40,846 nucleotides of DNA from an uncultured Bacteroidales bacterium. Its GTDB lineage: Bacteria; Bacteroidota; Bacteroidia; Bacteroidales; Paludibacteraceae. The DNA is taken from positions 1 to 40,846 of the forward strand of contig CACWNR010000016.1 of NCBI GenBank assembly GCA_902762355.1, read 5' to 3'. Both the position numbers and the translations under genes were made by a program. The first letter of the stretch is position 1. Each line of letters opens with the position of its first letter. The notes beneath the pieces are model-generated. The model was not told the DNA's origin. It searched no databases and was given only the letters and a program-made list of their open reading frames with translations. Positions 15,821 through 25,250 of the stretch are shown piece by piece.

Positions 15821-17053
15821 GTGCCGAACAACGCCGAATTGAAAATAGCAACGAAACTTTATTTCTCCCAAGAGGGAGAAGCGCGTCATGCACGACCGGC
15901 TATCCGGGTGGCGTTGGCGGGTATGATCGTGGGCGTGATGGTGATGATCCTGACCATCTGTATTGTGGTGGGATTCAAGCAAACCGTCACGCAGCAGGTC
16001 GCCGGTTTCGGGGCACATATACAGTTGGTTTCGTTCGATAACAACAACACCTACGACATGCAACCTATTCCGGTTTCGGATTCGTTGCTAGCGCGTCTGG
16101 AGGCGTACGAACACGTGGTGTCTGCCGCACCGTTCATCACCAAACCCGGAATGCTCAAGACCGAAACGGCTTTTCAGGGCATCGTACTGAAAGGAACGGA
16201 GTATTGGGACTTTTTTGCCAAGAACATTGTGGAAGGACAACTGCCGCAATCACCCCAAGAGGTGCTGATTTCTCGCATGGCAGCGCAGCAGATGGGGCTG
16301 TCGGTGGGGGACGGCGTGAACGCGTATTTCGTGGACGAGAGCGATGTACGGGCACGACGCTTGAAGATAGTGGGCATCTATAACACCGGATTTGAGCAGT
16401 TTGATGAACTGTTTGTGGTGACCCCTCTGGAGACCGTACGGCGTTTGCAAGGATGGGAAACGAATGTGTATTCGGGTGTGGAGATATTGGTGGACGATAT
16501 CGCGATGATTGACGAGGTGGCGGATAAGATCTATTTTGCAACGGTCAATCATCTGGACGAGGACGGTTATCACGTGTATTACGTGCAGACGCTGAGAGAA
16601 CAGAATCCTGCTATCTTTGCTTGGCTCGATCTGCTCGATATGAACGTCATTGTGATTATCGTGCTGATGCTCCTCGTGGCAGGCTTCAATATCGTAAGTG
16701 GCCTGATCATCCTGATTCTGGATGGCGTCCAACTGATCGGAACATTGAAAGCCTTAGGTGCAGATAATCGGTTCGTACAGCGTATCTTCCTCGCGCAAGC
16801 CGCGCTGCTGATCGGCAAAGGTGTGCTGTGGGGCAATATACTCGGTTTAGGGCTGGCAACGTTGCAATATTTCACGCATCTGGTGCCCCTCGAGGCGGCC
16901 ACTTATTACGTGGATCATGTACCGGTAGCTTTTGCCTGGGGATGGATCGTGGCGCTGAATATACTGACCATCGGCATCTCGCTGCTGATTCTGTTGTTGC
17001 CGTCGATGATCATCACCAAGATCAGTCCGGCGAAAGTAATGCATTTTGAGTAA
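15821..17053 (+). CDS. ABC transporter permease, LolC/LolE-like (FtsX domain)
   Basis: A 410-residue inner-membrane protein in the layout of lipoprotein-release permeases: one N-terminal helix (about 29-52), a large periplasmic domain, then three C-terminal helices (about 268-300, 320-345, 370-395) of the FtsX domain. The motif between them (ILDGVQLIGTLKALGADNRFVQRIFLAQ) is the typical coupling region that meets the ATPase. No ATP-binding subunit is encoded nearby, so it must come from elsewhere. The start appears to be GTG 15821, since the next ATG falls inside the first helix. I found no consensus promoter in the 25-bp gap to the divergent Spy-like gene. Confidence 0.88.
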   Translation: MPNNAELKIATKLYFSQEGEARHARPAIRVALAGMIVGVMVMILTICIVVGFKQTVTQQVAGFGAHIQLVSFDNNNTYDMQPIPVSDSLLARLEAYEHVVSAAPFITKPGMLKTETAFQGIVLKGTEYWDFFAKNIVEGQLPQSPQEVLISRMAAQQMGLSVGDGVNAYFVDESDVRARRLKIVGIYNTGFEQFDELFVVTPLETVRRLQGWETNVYSGVEILVDDIAMIDEVADKIYFATVNHLDEDGYHVYYVQTLREQNPAIFAWLDLLDMNVIVIIVLMLLVAGFNIVSGLIILILDGVQLIGTLKALGADNRFVQRIFLAQAALLIGKGVLWGNILGLGLATLQYFTHLVPLEAATYYVDHVPVAFAWGWIVALNILTIGISLLILLLPSMIITKISPAKVMHFE

Positions 17054-17054
17054 G

Positions 17055-17861
17055 ATGAAGCTACAGACGATCGTGGACATAGCGCCTTCCGCATGGAAGA
17101 TCGGGTACGAGGATAAAATCCTCATGCTGGGTTCGTGTTTCTCGGACGAGATAGGCGAACAGATGCAGCAACGCTACCTGAACGTCACCTGCAATCCTTT
17201 CGGTACACTCTATAACCCGCTCTCTATTGCACAAGCGCTACAAATGACCGAAGTTCCGGAGCTTATCGAACACGAGGGTTTATGGCACTCGATGGCGCAT
17301 CATGGTGCTTTCTCGCGGGCATCTCGCGAAGAGGCAGAGCAAGCGGTGCGTGGCTCAATAGAGACGATGCAGCAGGCCATCCAAGAGGCAACGGTCGTTA
17401 TTGTCACCTTCGGTACGGCCTGGGTGTATGAGCAAGACGGCGCGGTTGTGGGCAACTGTCATAAACTGCCGGAGAGTTGTTTTACGCGAAGACGTCTGAC
17501 GGTAGAAGAGATAGTGGCTGCATGGCAACCGATTCTGGCGCAGTATCCTGATAAACACTGGCTCTTTACTGTCTCGCCTATTCGTCATATACGGGACGGA
17601 TTGCATGAGAACCAGTTGAGCAAAGCGACCTTGCTGCAGGCCGTGGAGCAGTTAGGCGATTACTTCCCAAGCTATGAAATCGTCTTGGACGAGTTGCGTG
17701 ATTATCGTTTTTATGCGGATGATCTGGTGCATCCGTCGTCTATGGCGGTCAATTATATATGGGAGCGGTTTGTGGATTGTTTCTGTACGAATCAGACAAA
17801 AAATGAACTCGTGCTCCAACATAAGCGTTGGAAACACGAGCATCATCGATTATTGCACTAA
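17055..17861 (+). CDS. GSCFA domain protein, SGNH-like
   Basis: A 268-residue protein of the GSCFA family, named for the motif seen here as LGSCFSDEIG. Further family blocks: CNPFGTLYNPLSIAQAL, TFGTAWVYE, NCHKLP, SPIRHIRDG and DDLVHPS. The first Ser and the last Asp/His fit an SGNH-hydrolase-type triad, so an esterase or acyl/acetyl hydrolase activity is plausible, but the family's substrate is not established. No signal peptide, so probably cytoplasmic. ATG 17055 begins one base after the stop of the LolE-like gene; a TTG three codons upstream is a weaker choice. Convergent with valS, with an 18-bp gap made of heptamer repeats. Confidence 0.9.
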   Translation: MKLQTIVDIAPSAWKIGYEDKILMLGSCFSDEIGEQMQQRYLNVTCNPFGTLYNPLSIAQALQMTEVPELIEHEGLWHSMAHHGAFSRASREEAEQAVRGSIETMQQAIQEATVVIVTFGTAWVYEQDGAVVGNCHKLPESCFTRRRLTVEEIVAAWQPILAQYPDKHWLFTVSPIRHIRDGLHENQLSKATLLQAVEQLGDYFPSYEIVLDELRDYRFYADDLVHPSSMAVNYIWERFVDCFCTNQTKNELVLQHKRWKHEHHRLLH

Positions 17862-17889
17862 GAATTCAGAATTCAGATTTCAGACTTTT
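17862..17889. repeat. Heptamer repeat between GSCFA gene and valS (convergent)
   Basis: GAATTCA twice, GATTTCA, then GACTTTT, in tandem from the base after the GSCFA stop into the end of valS. The valS stop (17880-17882) is made from the repeat. This is the only clear heptamer junction between convergent genes. Confidence 0.6.
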
Positions 17890-20501
17890 AATGCTTTTAT
17901 TGCTTCTTCGAGTGCGGCGATGCGGGCTTCGGCGTCCGCTTTCTTTTTGCGCTCTAACTCTACGATCTCCGGTTTGGCGTTCTGTACGAAACGCTCATTG
18001 CTCAGTTTAGCCATCACGCCACGCAGGAATCCTTGCTGGTGTGCCAGATCCGCCTCGAGTTTTTTGAGTTCTTCCTCGACGTTGATGAACTGATCCATCG
18101 GAATAGCGAACTCGGTGGTGCCGACAATGAACTTGGACGCGTTACCACTTACTTCGCCGTTCACCTTTACCTCTATATTAGCGAGTTTATCCACGAGCGC
18201 GTTCAAAGCGACCGGACTAATCAAGGTCAGACGCTCTTTCTGCGGGATGTTCTTCGATGCACGCACGGCACGGATGTTCGTGATGATCTGCTTGAGTGTC
18301 TCAACCTCATTGAGAATCTCATCATTGAGCGGAGCGCTCAATCCATCATTGAGCGAAGCGATCATTATACTCTCGCCGGCTTTGCGCTCGTAGAGGTTCT
18401 GCCATAACTCCTCCGTGATGAACGGCATGAACGGATGGAGTACGCGGAGCAGGCGATCGAAGAACGCGAGCGTTGCCTCGTAGGTGGCCTTGTCGATCGG
18501 TTGCTGATATGCCGGTTTGATCATCTCCAGATACCAACCGCTGAACTCGTCGCAATAGAGTTTGTACACCTCCATGAGGGCTTCCGACAAACGATATTTG
18601 CTGAACAGATCGGCAATATTGGCTTCGGTTTGCGCCAGGTGGGCAGCAAACCAGTCGATGGCGTACTTGCTGGTCTCCGGCTGCGGGATGTCCGCTACTT
18701 CCAGACCCTTCACCATACGGAAGCAGTTCCAGATCTTGTTGCAGAAGTTACGTCCCTGCTCGCAGAGCGAATCATCGTAGAGGATGTCGTTGCCGGCCGG
18801 TGCAGAGAGCAAAATACCCATACGTACACCATCCGCGCCGAAACGCTCGATCAGATCCAGCGGATCGGGTGAGTTGCCCAGCGATTTGGACATCTTACGA
18901 CCTAATTTATCGCGTACGATACCGGTGAAATAGACATGCTTGAACGGCATCTTGCCTACGTACTCGTAACCCGCCATGATCATACGTGCTACCCAAAAGA
19001 AGATGATATCCGGACCCGTTACGAGGTCAGCGGTGGGGTAGTAGTAATTGATCTCTTTGTTGCCGGGGTTCTCGATGCCGTCGAAGAGGCTGATCGGCCA
19101 AAGCCATGACGAGAACCATGTATCCAGTGCACCTTCGTCCTGTACGTAATTGCCTTCCGGTTTGGTCTCGGAAACGATGATCTTATCGTCCGGATAGTTC
19201 TCCAGACCGGTTTGTGCCAGCAGGTCGGCATCGTAATATGCCGGAATACGGTGACCCCACCAGAGTTGGCGGCTGATACACCAGTCTTTGATGTTCTCCA
19301 ACCAGTTACGGTAGGTGTTCTTATATTTAGCGGGGTAGAAAACGATGTCGTCGTTCATAACCGGCGGCAGGGCGATGTCCGCGAAGTGCTTCATCTTCAC
19401 GAACCACTGGAGCGACAACCGCGGCTCGATAGGTACGTTCGTACGCTCCGAGTAACCCACTTTATTGTCATAATCCTCGATCTTCTCCACGAGGCCGAGC
19501 GCCTGCAGGTCTTCAACGATAGCTTTGCGGCAATCGAAACGATCCATTCCGTGGTACTTACGTACGTTAGGCTGCAGTTCGGGCTCCACCGTGTCCATAT
19601 TCAGGTGGGCATCCGGCGTGAAGATATCGATGGTCTTGAGGTTGTATTTTTGACCTAAGGCATAGTCGTTCACGTCATGCGCAGGCGTCACTTTGAGGCA
19701 TCCCGTACCGAAACCGATCTCTACGTAACGGTCCTCGATGATAGGAATGACACGACCCACACCCGGCACGATCACATGCTTACCCTTGAGCCATTGGTTT
19801 TTCTCTTCCTTGGGGTTGATACAAACGGCTATATCGCCGAAGATGGTCTCCGGACGGGTGGTTGCCACAATGGCGTACTTGCCCGGCTCTTCCGCTACTT
19901 TGTAGCGCAGGTAGTAGAACTTGTTATGCTCGTCGTGGTAGATCACCTCCTCGTCGGAGAGAGCAGTCTGGCGCTCGGGGTCCCAGTTCACCATTCTGAG
20001 ACCACGGTAGATGAGGCCTTTGTTATAGAGGTCGCAGAATACCTTAATGACCGCTTTGGAACGGGTCTCGTCCATCGTAAAGGCGGTACGCTGCCAATCG
20101 CAGGAACAACCGAGTTTACGGAGCTGCTTGAGAATGATACCTCCGTGCTCATCTGTCCAGTCCCATGCATGTTTGAGGAACTGCTCGCGGGTGAGGTCGG
20201 ACTTATTGATACCTTGCTCTTTGAGGCGCTTGATAACTTTGGCTTCGGTAGCGATCGACGCATGGTCGGTGCCCGGTACCCAGCAGGCGTTCTTACCCTC
20301 CAAGCGCGCACGGCGCACGAGGATATCCTGTATGGTCTCGTTGAGCACGTGACCCATATGAAGCACGCCCGTTACGTTGGGCGGCGGGATAACGATAGTG
20401 AACGGCTCACGGCCATCGGGTTCCGAATGAAAGAGTTTGTTGTCGAGCCAGTATTGGTACCAGCGGGCTTCAATGTCAGTAGGATTGTACTTAGATTCCA
20501 T
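17880..20501 (-). CDS. valS: Valyl-tRNA synthetase
   Basis: An 873-residue class I synthetase charging tRNA-Val. The HIGH motif is [16 protein letters not shown] near residue 40 and KMSKS is [10 protein letters not shown] near 530; the editing domain lies between. The C-terminal coiled coil ([20 protein letters not shown] ... [20 protein letters not shown]) is complete. The oddity is a short stretch near residue 710-725 ([13 protein letters not shown]) encoded by two copies of a 16-bp repeat (18324-18363) that belongs to a family found elsewhere in the window. ATG 20501 is the right start because the promoter (20533-20564) lies inside the 21-codon upstream extension of the frame. Confidence 0.97.
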   Translation of the reverse strand: MESKYNPTDIEARWYQYWLDNKLFHSEPDGREPFTIVIPPPNVTGVLHMGHVLNETIQDILVRRARLEGKNACWVPGTDHASIATEAKVIKRLKEQGINKSDLTREQFLKHAWDWTDEHGGIILKQLRKLGCSCDWQRTAFTMDETRSKAVIKVFCDLYNKGLIYRGLRMVNWDPERQTALSDEEVIYHDEHNKFYYLRYKVAEEPGKYAIVATTRPETIFGDIAVCINPKEEKNQWLKGKHVIVPGVGRVIPIIEDRYVEIGFGTGCLKVTPAHDVNDYALGQKYNLKTIDIFTPDAHLNMDTVEPELQPNVRKYHGMDRFDCRKAIVEDLQALGLVEKIEDYDNKVGYSERTNVPIEPRLSLQWFVKMKHFADIALPPVMNDDIVFYPAKYKNTYRNWLENIKDWCISRQLWWGHRIPAYYDADLLAQTGLENYPDDKIIVSETKPEGNYVQDEGALDTWFSSWLWPISLFDGIENPGNKEINYYYPTADLVTGPDIIFFWVARMIMAGYEYVGKMPFKHVYFTGIVRDKLGRKMSKSLGNSPDPLDLIERFGADGVRMGILLSAPAGNDILYDDSLCEQGRNFCNKIWNCFRMVKGLEVADIPQPETSKYAIDWFAAHLAQTEANIADLFSKYRLSEALMEVYKLYCDEFSGWYLEMIKPAYQQPIDKATYEATLAFFDRLLRVLHPFMPFITEELWQNLYERKAGESIMIASLNDGLSAPLNDEILNEVETLKQIITNIRAVRASKNIPQKERLTLISPVALNALVDKLANIEVKVNGEVSGNASKFIVGTTEFAIPMDQFINVEEELKKLEADLAHQQGFLRGVMAKLSNERFVQNAKPEIVELERKKKADAEARIAALEEAIKALKV
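18324..18363. repeat. 16-mer repeat pair inside valS
   Basis: ATTGAGCGGAGCGCTC (18324-18339) and ATTGAGCGAAGCGATC (18348-18363), 24 bp apart, in frame. They share the core AGCGnAGCGnTC with the intergenic 16-mers at 36787-36850 and the copies at 32896-32966. Confidence 0.6.
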
Positions 20502-20532
20502 ATATCGTATTGTTATTTTCGCAAAAACGGCT

Positions 20533-20564
20533 GCAAAGGTACGATTTTTTTTGCATATATGCAA
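20533..20564 (-). promoter_or_regulatory. Promoter of valS
   Basis: Minus strand: TTG (20564-20562), 20 nt, TACCTTTGC (20541-20533). The -33 element is one arm of the palindrome TTTGCATATATGCAAA (20550-20565), whose other arm is the -33 element of cdd. Confidence 0.8.
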
Positions 20565-20582
20565 ATTTTTTTGTATCTTTGC
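20551..20582 (+). promoter_or_regulatory. Promoter of cdd (shares its -33 palindrome with valS)
   Basis: TTG (20551-20553), 20 nt, TATCTTTGC (20574-20582). It uses the opposite arm of the same 16-bp palindrome as the valS promoter, so the two -33 elements cannot easily be occupied at once. Confidence 0.8.
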
Positions 20583-20625
20583 CGCCGATTTTATTTAAAA
20601 TGCCAAATTTAACCAAATCAATAGT

Positions 20626-21108
20626 ATGAAAGAGTACAATTTAACAGCCAAGATGCGGGCCTATCAGTGGAACGAGTTAACGGACGAACAGCGTAAGGTG
20701 GTTCAGATCGCCAAAGATCAGACGCAGAACAGTTATTGTCCGTACAGCGGATTCCATGTGGGCGCAGGTGCATTGTTGGCCAACGGAACCATCATGCGTG
20801 GTGCTAATCAGGAGAATGCCGCTTATCCGAGTGGTTTGTGTGCCGAGCGTACGGCTTTGTTTGCTGCGGGTGCGCAGTATCCGGATCAGCCGGTGACCAA
20901 ACTGGCGATCGCTTGCTTCACGGACGGTCATTTTACCAAAGAACCCGGTTCTCCTTGCGGCGCATGTCGTCAGGTGATGTTAGAGACCGAGCACCGTTAT
21001 GGCGGTAAGATGGAGGTATTGTTGTATGGCGAGGACGCAACGTATGTGTTCGAGTCCGCAGCGGATCTGTTGCCGTTGATATTTGTGAAAGAGAACCTGA
21101 AGGGCTAG
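20626..21108 (+). CDS. cdd: Cytidine deaminase
   Basis: A 160-residue cytoplasmic enzyme deaminating cytidine and deoxycytidine to uridine forms for pyrimidine salvage. The zinc site is complete: the catalytic Glu in CAERTAL (about residue 74) and the two cysteines in PCGACRQV (about 110). SYCPYSGFHVGAGALL is the usual N-terminal substrate block. The length (about 130-160) fits the homotetrameric type. Its stop sits within a small inverted repeat (AGGGCTAGAGCCCT), which lacks a T-run and is not a convincing terminator. lptF/G starts 15 bp later. Confidence 0.95.
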   Translation: MKEYNLTAKMRAYQWNELTDEQRKVVQIAKDQTQNSYCPYSGFHVGAGALLANGTIMRGANQENAAYPSGLCAERTALFAAGAQYPDQPVTKLAIACFTDGHFTKEPGSPCGACRQVMLETEHRYGGKMEVLLYGEDATYVFESAADLLPLIFVKENLKG

Positions 21109-21122
21109 AGCCCTGAAGGGAC

Positions 21123-21150
21123 ATTGGATATTGGAGATTTGAGATTTATA
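21123..21150. repeat. Heptamer repeat over the lptF/G start
   Basis: Four tandem heptamers, consensus ATTnGAn, from just after cdd into the first codons of the permease gene. The likely TTG start (21124) lies inside the first unit. Confidence 0.6.
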
Positions 21151-22671
21151 AAGAAAATAGACATTTACCTGCTCCGCAATTTTGTGGGGCTCTTTTTGGC
21201 TACTTTCTTTATTTGTATCTTCATCCTGCTGATGCAGTTCATGTGGATGCACGTGAACGATCTGGTGGGAAAGGGTATCGGTATCGGCGTCCTGGCAGAG
21301 TTCTTTATCTATGCCGTCGCGTCGGTAGTGCCGTTGGCCTTGCCGCTGGCGATCTTGCTCAGTTCGTTGATCTCGTTCGGTAACTTAGCAGAGAAATTCG
21401 AGTTGACGGCGATGAAGGCGGCGGGTATATCGTTGTTCCGTATCCTGCGTCCTTTGGCTTTGGCGATCGCGTTGCTGAGTGTGGGCGCGTTCTTCTTTAG
21501 CAATAATGTGCTGCCCAAATCGCAGATGAAACTCTGGGCGCTCATCTTCTCGTTGCGTCAGAAGAGTCCGGAATTGCAGATACCGGTGGGTGAGTTCTAC
21601 GATGAGATCAGCGGCTATCATATCTACGTGCGGGAGAAGACACGTAAGGGCGATTTGCTGAACCTCATGATCTACGACTACTCCGACGGTTTTGAGAACG
21701 CGACGGTGACTGTGGCGGATACGGGACGGCTGACGTCCAGTGCTGACAAGCGGTTCCTGATGTTGGATCTGATCAACGGCGAGTCGTTTGAGAACCTGGA
21801 CAAGAAGCAACAACGCGCTACGGGCAGTACCAAGAGTATTCCGTACCGCCGTGAGACCTTTGCTCATAAACGGGTGGTGATTGATTTTGCTACGGATTTC
21901 AGCCGCTATGACGAGTCGTTGTTACAGGATCAGCATGTGAGTAAGAACCTGTCTCAGTTACAGGAGTCGATTGACTCGATGCGTATGGTGTCCCAGACGC
22001 GCTTTACGGAGCAGAGTTCGGATCTGATACAAAACCGTTATTTCGGGCGTGACAACACGCATCAGCCGGCTATGATTCCGGAGACCTTAACGCCGGAGGA
22101 GGAGCAGGCGTATGACTTGGACTCGCTGTGGGCAACGGTGACGGTAGATCAACTATGGGAGATCATCCGTTCAGCGCAGGCGAAGGCAACCAATTATCGC
22201 GATCAGATAGAGTACAACGCTATTATGTTGGACGATGCCGACCGGTATATCCGTCGACATGCGATAGAGATGCATCGTAAGTTCACACTGGCGTTTGCGT
22301 GCTTGGTGTTCTTCTTCATTGGTGCACCGCTGGGAACGATCATCCGCAAGGGCGGTCTGGGAGCACCGGTGGTGATCTCCGTCATTTTGTTTATCATCTA
22401 TTACATCATCGATAATACGGGTTATAAGATGGCGCGTGAGGCCTTGTGGCCGGTGTGGGCAGGCATGTGGCTCAGTTCGTTTGTGCTGTTGCCGACGGGT
22501 ATCTTCCTTACCTACAAAGCTGCTACCGATTCGCCGCTCTTTAACCCCGAAGCATGGACTATCAAAGCGAAGAGGTTCTTCGTACGAATTAAGAATTATG
22601 AGAATCAATACAATATCAGAAGCTTTAGAAGATTTTCGCCAAGGCAAATTCGTCATCGTAGTGGACGATGA
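21124..22671 (+). CDS. LptF/LptG-family permease (YjgP/YjgQ)
   Basis: A 515-residue inner-membrane protein of the lipopolysaccharide export ABC transporter. Six membrane segments in the usual pattern: three at the start ([20 protein letters not shown]; about 55-80; about 105-125), a periplasmic domain of about 230 residues, and three at the end ([20 protein letters not shown] and onward). The motif [19 protein letters not shown] after the second helix couples to the LptB ATPase. There is no ATG near the N-terminus; TTG 21124 (or TTG 21139) in a heptamer repeat is the likely start. The last 74 bp overlap the start of ribBA in another frame, and the tail there is basic and unlike a conserved domain. 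I cannot tell LptF from LptG. Confidence 0.9.
   Translation: MDIGDLRFIKKIDIYLLRNFVGLFLATFFICIFILLMQFMWMHVNDLVGKGIGIGVLAEFFIYAVASVVPLALPLAILLSSLISFGNLAEKFELTAMKAAGISLFRILRPLALAIALLSVGAFFFSNNVLPKSQMKLWALIFSLRQKSPELQIPVGEFYDEISGYHIYVREKTRKGDLLNLMIYDYSDGFENATVTVADTGRLTSSADKRFLMLDLINGESFENLDKKQQRATGSTKSIPYRRETFAHKRVVIDFATDFSRYDESLLQDQHVSKNLSQLQESIDSMRMVSQTRFTEQSSDLIQNRYFGRDNTHQPAMIPETLTPEEEQAYDLDSLWATVTVDQLWEIIRSAQAKATNYRDQIEYNAIMLDDADRYIRRHAIEMHRKFTLAFACLVFFFIGAPLGTIIRKGGLGAPVVISVILFIIYYIIDNTGYKMAREALWPVWAGMWLSSFVLLPTGIFLTYKAATDSPLFNPEAWTIKAKRFFVRIKNYENQYNIRSFRRFSPRQIRHRSGR
22586..22606. repeat. Heptamer repeat at the ribBA start, inside lptF/G
   Basis: GAATTAA, GAATTAT and a degenerate third unit in tandem. 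The ribBA ATG (22598-22600) spans the second and third units. At the same time the sequence codes for the lptF/G tail. Confidence 0.45.
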
Positions 22672-23851
22672 GGATCGCGAGAACGAAGGTGATTTCATCA
22701 TCGCTGCGGAGAAGATCACACCGGAGAAAGTCAATTTCATGCTCCAACACGGGCGTGGTGTGTTGTGCTGTCCGATCACGGAGACACGCTGTGCGCAGTT
22801 GGATCTGATGCATCAGGTGACGAACAACACCTCGATGCTCGGTACGCCGTTCACGGTGACGGTCGATAAGCTCGAGGGCTGTACCACCGGTGTCTCGGCA
22901 GCCGATCGTGCGGCTACGATCCTGGCGCTGGCTGACCCGAACTCTAAACCGGAGACTTTTGGTCGTCCGGGACATATCAACCCGCTCTATGCGCGCTCAG
23001 GAGGTGTGCTCCAGCGGGCAGGACACACCGAGGCTGGTGTGGACTTGGCACGTTTGGCAGGTTTTCAACCGGCAGCAGCACTCATTGAAATCATGAATGA
23101 GGACGGCACGATGGCGCGTATGCCGCAGTTACAACAGGTGGCGCAGGAGTTTGACCTCAAGATCATCACCATCAAAGACTTGATAGCTTACCGGCTGGAG
23201 AAAGGGGATAGGGCAGAGGACGCTTCGCTACAGGACGGCATTCTGCCTATAGGTCATAGCCTTATTGAGAAAGGCGAAACGGTCTTTCTGCCCACGCAGA
23301 ACGGGGAGTTTATGTTGACACCCTTCCGTGATCTGACGACGGGTCTGGAGCATGTGGTGTTGACCAAAGGTGAATGGAAAGAAGACGAACCCATCCTCTG
23401 TCGGGTGCACTCCAGTTGTATGACGGGCGATATCTTCGGATCCAAGCGCTGCGAGTGCGGCGAGCAGTTGAACAAAGCCATGCAGATGATCGAGGCCGAG
23501 GGCAAGGGTATCATCGTTTATATGAATCAGGAGGGTCGCGGGATTGGTTTGATGAATAAGATACGCGCGTATAAGCTCCAGGAGCAGGGCGATGACACGG
23601 TGGAGGCGAATATTCATTTAGGTTTCCGTCCGGACGAACGTGACTATGGCGTGGGCGCACAGATACTTCGCGAGATGGGGGCACTCAAACTACGTTTGAT
23701 GACCAATAATCCCGTCAAGCGGGTAGGCTTGGAGAGTTACGGTATAGAGATCGTGGAGAACGTACCGATTGAGATCCAACCGAACCGTTGGAACGAACGC
23801 TACATGCGCACCAAAAAAGAAAAAATGCACCATGATCTGAAACTCGTATAG
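22598..23851 (+). CDS. ribBA: Bifunctional DHBP synthase / GTP cyclohydrolase II
   Basis: A 417-residue cytoplasmic enzyme supplying both precursors of riboflavin. The N-terminal half (1-200) is 3,4-dihydroxy-2-butanone-4-phosphate synthase: [18 protein letters not shown] acidic loop and [14 protein letters not shown]. The C-terminal half is GTP cyclohydrolase II: zinc cysteines in [18 protein letters not shown], the catalytic [13 protein letters not shown] block, and [16 protein letters not shown]. The start is ATG 22598, where [13 protein letters not shown] begins family homology. No FMN riboswitch was seen upstream, which is expected inside an operon. ribF for the last steps lies about 7 kb away. 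Confidence 0.97.
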   Translation: MRINTISEALEDFRQGKFVIVVDDEDRENEGDFIIAAEKITPEKVNFMLQHGRGVLCCPITETRCAQLDLMHQVTNNTSMLGTPFTVTVDKLEGCTTGVSAADRAATILALADPNSKPETFGRPGHINPLYARSGGVLQRAGHTEAGVDLARLAGFQPAAALIEIMNEDGTMARMPQLQQVAQEFDLKIITIKDLIAYRLEKGDRAEDASLQDGILPIGHSLIEKGETVFLPTQNGEFMLTPFRDLTTGLEHVVLTKGEWKEDEPILCRVHSSCMTGDIFGSKRCECGEQLNKAMQMIEAEGKGIIVYMNQEGRGIGLMNKIRAYKLQEQGDDTVEANIHLGFRPDERDYGVGAQILREMGALKLRLMTNNPVKRVGLESYGIEIVENVPIEIQPNRWNERYMRTKKEKMHHDLKLV

Positions 23852-23855
23852 TCTT

Positions 23856-23871
23856 TGGCACGGTATTTGAA
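23856..23871 (+). promoter_or_regulatory. Possible sigma-54 type promoter
   Basis: TGGCACGGTATTTGAA matches the sigma-54 -24/-12 consensus (TGGCAC, 5 nt, TTGCA/T) with one mismatch at the -12 GC. It lies 35 bp before the ATG of the Ser/Thr/Arg-rich secreted protein, just after the ribBA stop, and no standard TAnnTTTG promoter is visible there. A single motif match; tentative. Confidence 0.3.
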
Positions 23872-23905
23872 TGATCTTTGGTGAACCCTTTAAAATTAAA
23901 TTGTT

Positions 23906-25222
23906 ATGAAAAAATTAACTACACTTCTGATGACGCTGATGCTGATGGCGACGGCGTTGTGGGCGGAAGAGACCATAACGGTTTCCGCTAAGAGTACTGA
24001 CATCTCGGAAGGACTCGATCTGAAGGTGGTAGCTAAACTGTTCGCAGAGGCTAAGAACCTGGAAGAGTTCGAGACGATGCTCAACAATCCGGACAGCGCG
24101 TTCTGTAACTTAGACTTGAACGGCGACGGACAAGTAGATTACCTGCGTGTCGTAGAGACGGGCGAAGGCAACAAGCGTCTGATCGTATTACAAGCGGTTC
24201 TGGCGAAGGATATCTTCCAAGATGTGGCCTCGATATATGTCGAGAAAGACGAGAACAACGAGGTTTCTGTTCAGGTAGTCGGCGACGAGTATGTGTACGG
24301 TGAGAACTACGTAATAGAGCCGGTATATGTTTTCAGACCTGTTATCTACGATTGGTTCTGGAGCGACGCATGGTATGCTTGGACGAGTCCTTGGTACTGG
24401 GGATACTACCCCGGTTGGTGGTACGCACACAGTTGCTGGGCACATGACTGGTATTGGCATCACTGCTATGCCTATCATCACCACCACTACTGCTGCTCTT
24501 TCCGCCACGGACATCATCCCCGTAACGGATACCACGAGATGCATCAGAGTGTAGCGCGTAGGGACTACGCCGTAGCTTATCCCGATCGTTCGTTCACACG
24601 CCGTAACAGCGGCATGACCAACGCACGCGAGATACGCGGTACAACCCGTACAACCGCTACAGCACGCGTAGCAGGCGAAGCCACACGTAGTACGACACGC
24701 AGCACGTTCGGTAGCACGACACGTACAGCGAGTCCTACAGCAGCGACAGCAACCCGCTCTACGGGTTCGACTAGAACAACGGCGACGACAACCAGACCGA
24801 CCAGTACGGCAACTACCACCCGTTCAACCGGTAGCACACGCTCTACAAGCAGTACCACCGCAAGCACAACGCGTAGCACGGGTACATCAACGCGCAGCAC
24901 GGGTACATCAACGCGCAGCACAAGTACAACCACCCGTTCAACCGGTAGCACGCGCTCTACGAGTACGACGACAGCTAGTTCTTCCAGATCAACCGGTTCG
25001 ACCCGTTCAACGGGCAGCACCTATAGCAGCGGTTCCCGCACGAGTAGCTCGAGTAGCACCCGCAGCAGCGGAAGTACGTATAGCGGTGGCGGTCGTAGCA
25101 GCGGAAGTACCTATAGCGGAGGCGGTCGCAGTAGCGGAGGTGGCACATACAGCGGCGGCGGTGGCCGTAGCAGCGGAGGTTCAGCTCCTTCCGGTGGTGG
25201 AGGCGGCGGAAGACGCAGATAA
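23906..25222 (+). CDS. Secreted protein with Ser/Thr/Arg-repeat and Gly-rich tail
   Basis: 438 residues, function unknown. A signal peptide (ending TALWAEE) is followed by a folded-looking domain to about 155 with an EF-hand-like DLNGDGQVDYLRVVE. A very aromatic, His-rich patch (about 150-205, WTSPWYWGYYPGWWYAHSCW) follows, then about 180 residues of low-complexity repeats of the type TRSTGSTRST, and a final Ser/Gly-rich tail (YSGGGRSSGG) ending in arginines. The repeat DNA contains recent duplications, including an exact 21-bp one (24880-24921). The basic Ser/Thr region suggests a surface- or wall-interacting stalk; this is inference. The gene ends in a strong terminator shared with aspA. 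Confidence 0.85.
   Translation: MKKLTTLLMTLMLMATALWAEETITVSAKSTDISEGLDLKVVAKLFAEAKNLEEFETMLNNPDSAFCNLDLNGDGQVDYLRVVETGEGNKRLIVLQAVLAKDIFQDVASIYVEKDENNEVSVQVVGDEYVYGENYVIEPVYVFRPVIYDWFWSDAWYAWTSPWYWGYYPGWWYAHSCWAHDWYWHHCYAYHHHHYCCSFRHGHHPRNGYHEMHQSVARRDYAVAYPDRSFTRRNSGMTNAREIRGTTRTTATARVAGEATRSTTRSTFGSTTRTASPTAATATRSTGSTRTTATTTRPTSTATTTRSTGSTRSTSSTTASTTRSTGTSTRSTGTSTRSTSTTTRSTGSTRSTSTTTASSSRSTGSTRSTGSTYSSGSRTSSSSSTRSSGSTYSGGGRSSGSTYSGGGRSSGGGTYSGGGGRSSGGSAPSGGGGGGRRR
24880..24921 (+). repeat. Exact 21-bp tandem duplication in the STR-rich gene
   Basis: Two identical 21-bp units (24880-24900 and 24901-24921) encoding GTSTRST twice. The unit is a multiple of three, so copy changes keep the frame. 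Flanking sequence (about 24815-24845 and 24930-24960) is a second, longer near-copy. Confidence 0.85.
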
Positions 25223-25250
25223 AAAAAAGAGGCACGCGCCTCTTTTTTTT
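25221..25250. terminator. Bidirectional rho-independent terminator
   Basis: A perfect 13-bp stem (AAAAAAAAGAGGC / GCCTCTTTTTTTT) with the loop ACGC. The A-run begins in the stop codon of the plus-strand gene and the T-run enters the stop codon of aspA, so one 30-bp element ends both convergent genes. Confidence 0.92.

Noticed and set aside
21098-21115. AGGGCTAGAGCCCT around the cdd stop as a terminator.
   Set aside because: The stem is only 6 bp with a 2-nt loop and no T-run follows; the next gene starts 15 bp later.
22560-22600. FMN riboswitch in front of ribBA (or in front of ribF at 30640-30690).
   Set aside because: Both genes start inside or directly against an upstream coding region, leaving no room for the aptamer, and none of its conserved stems is visible.
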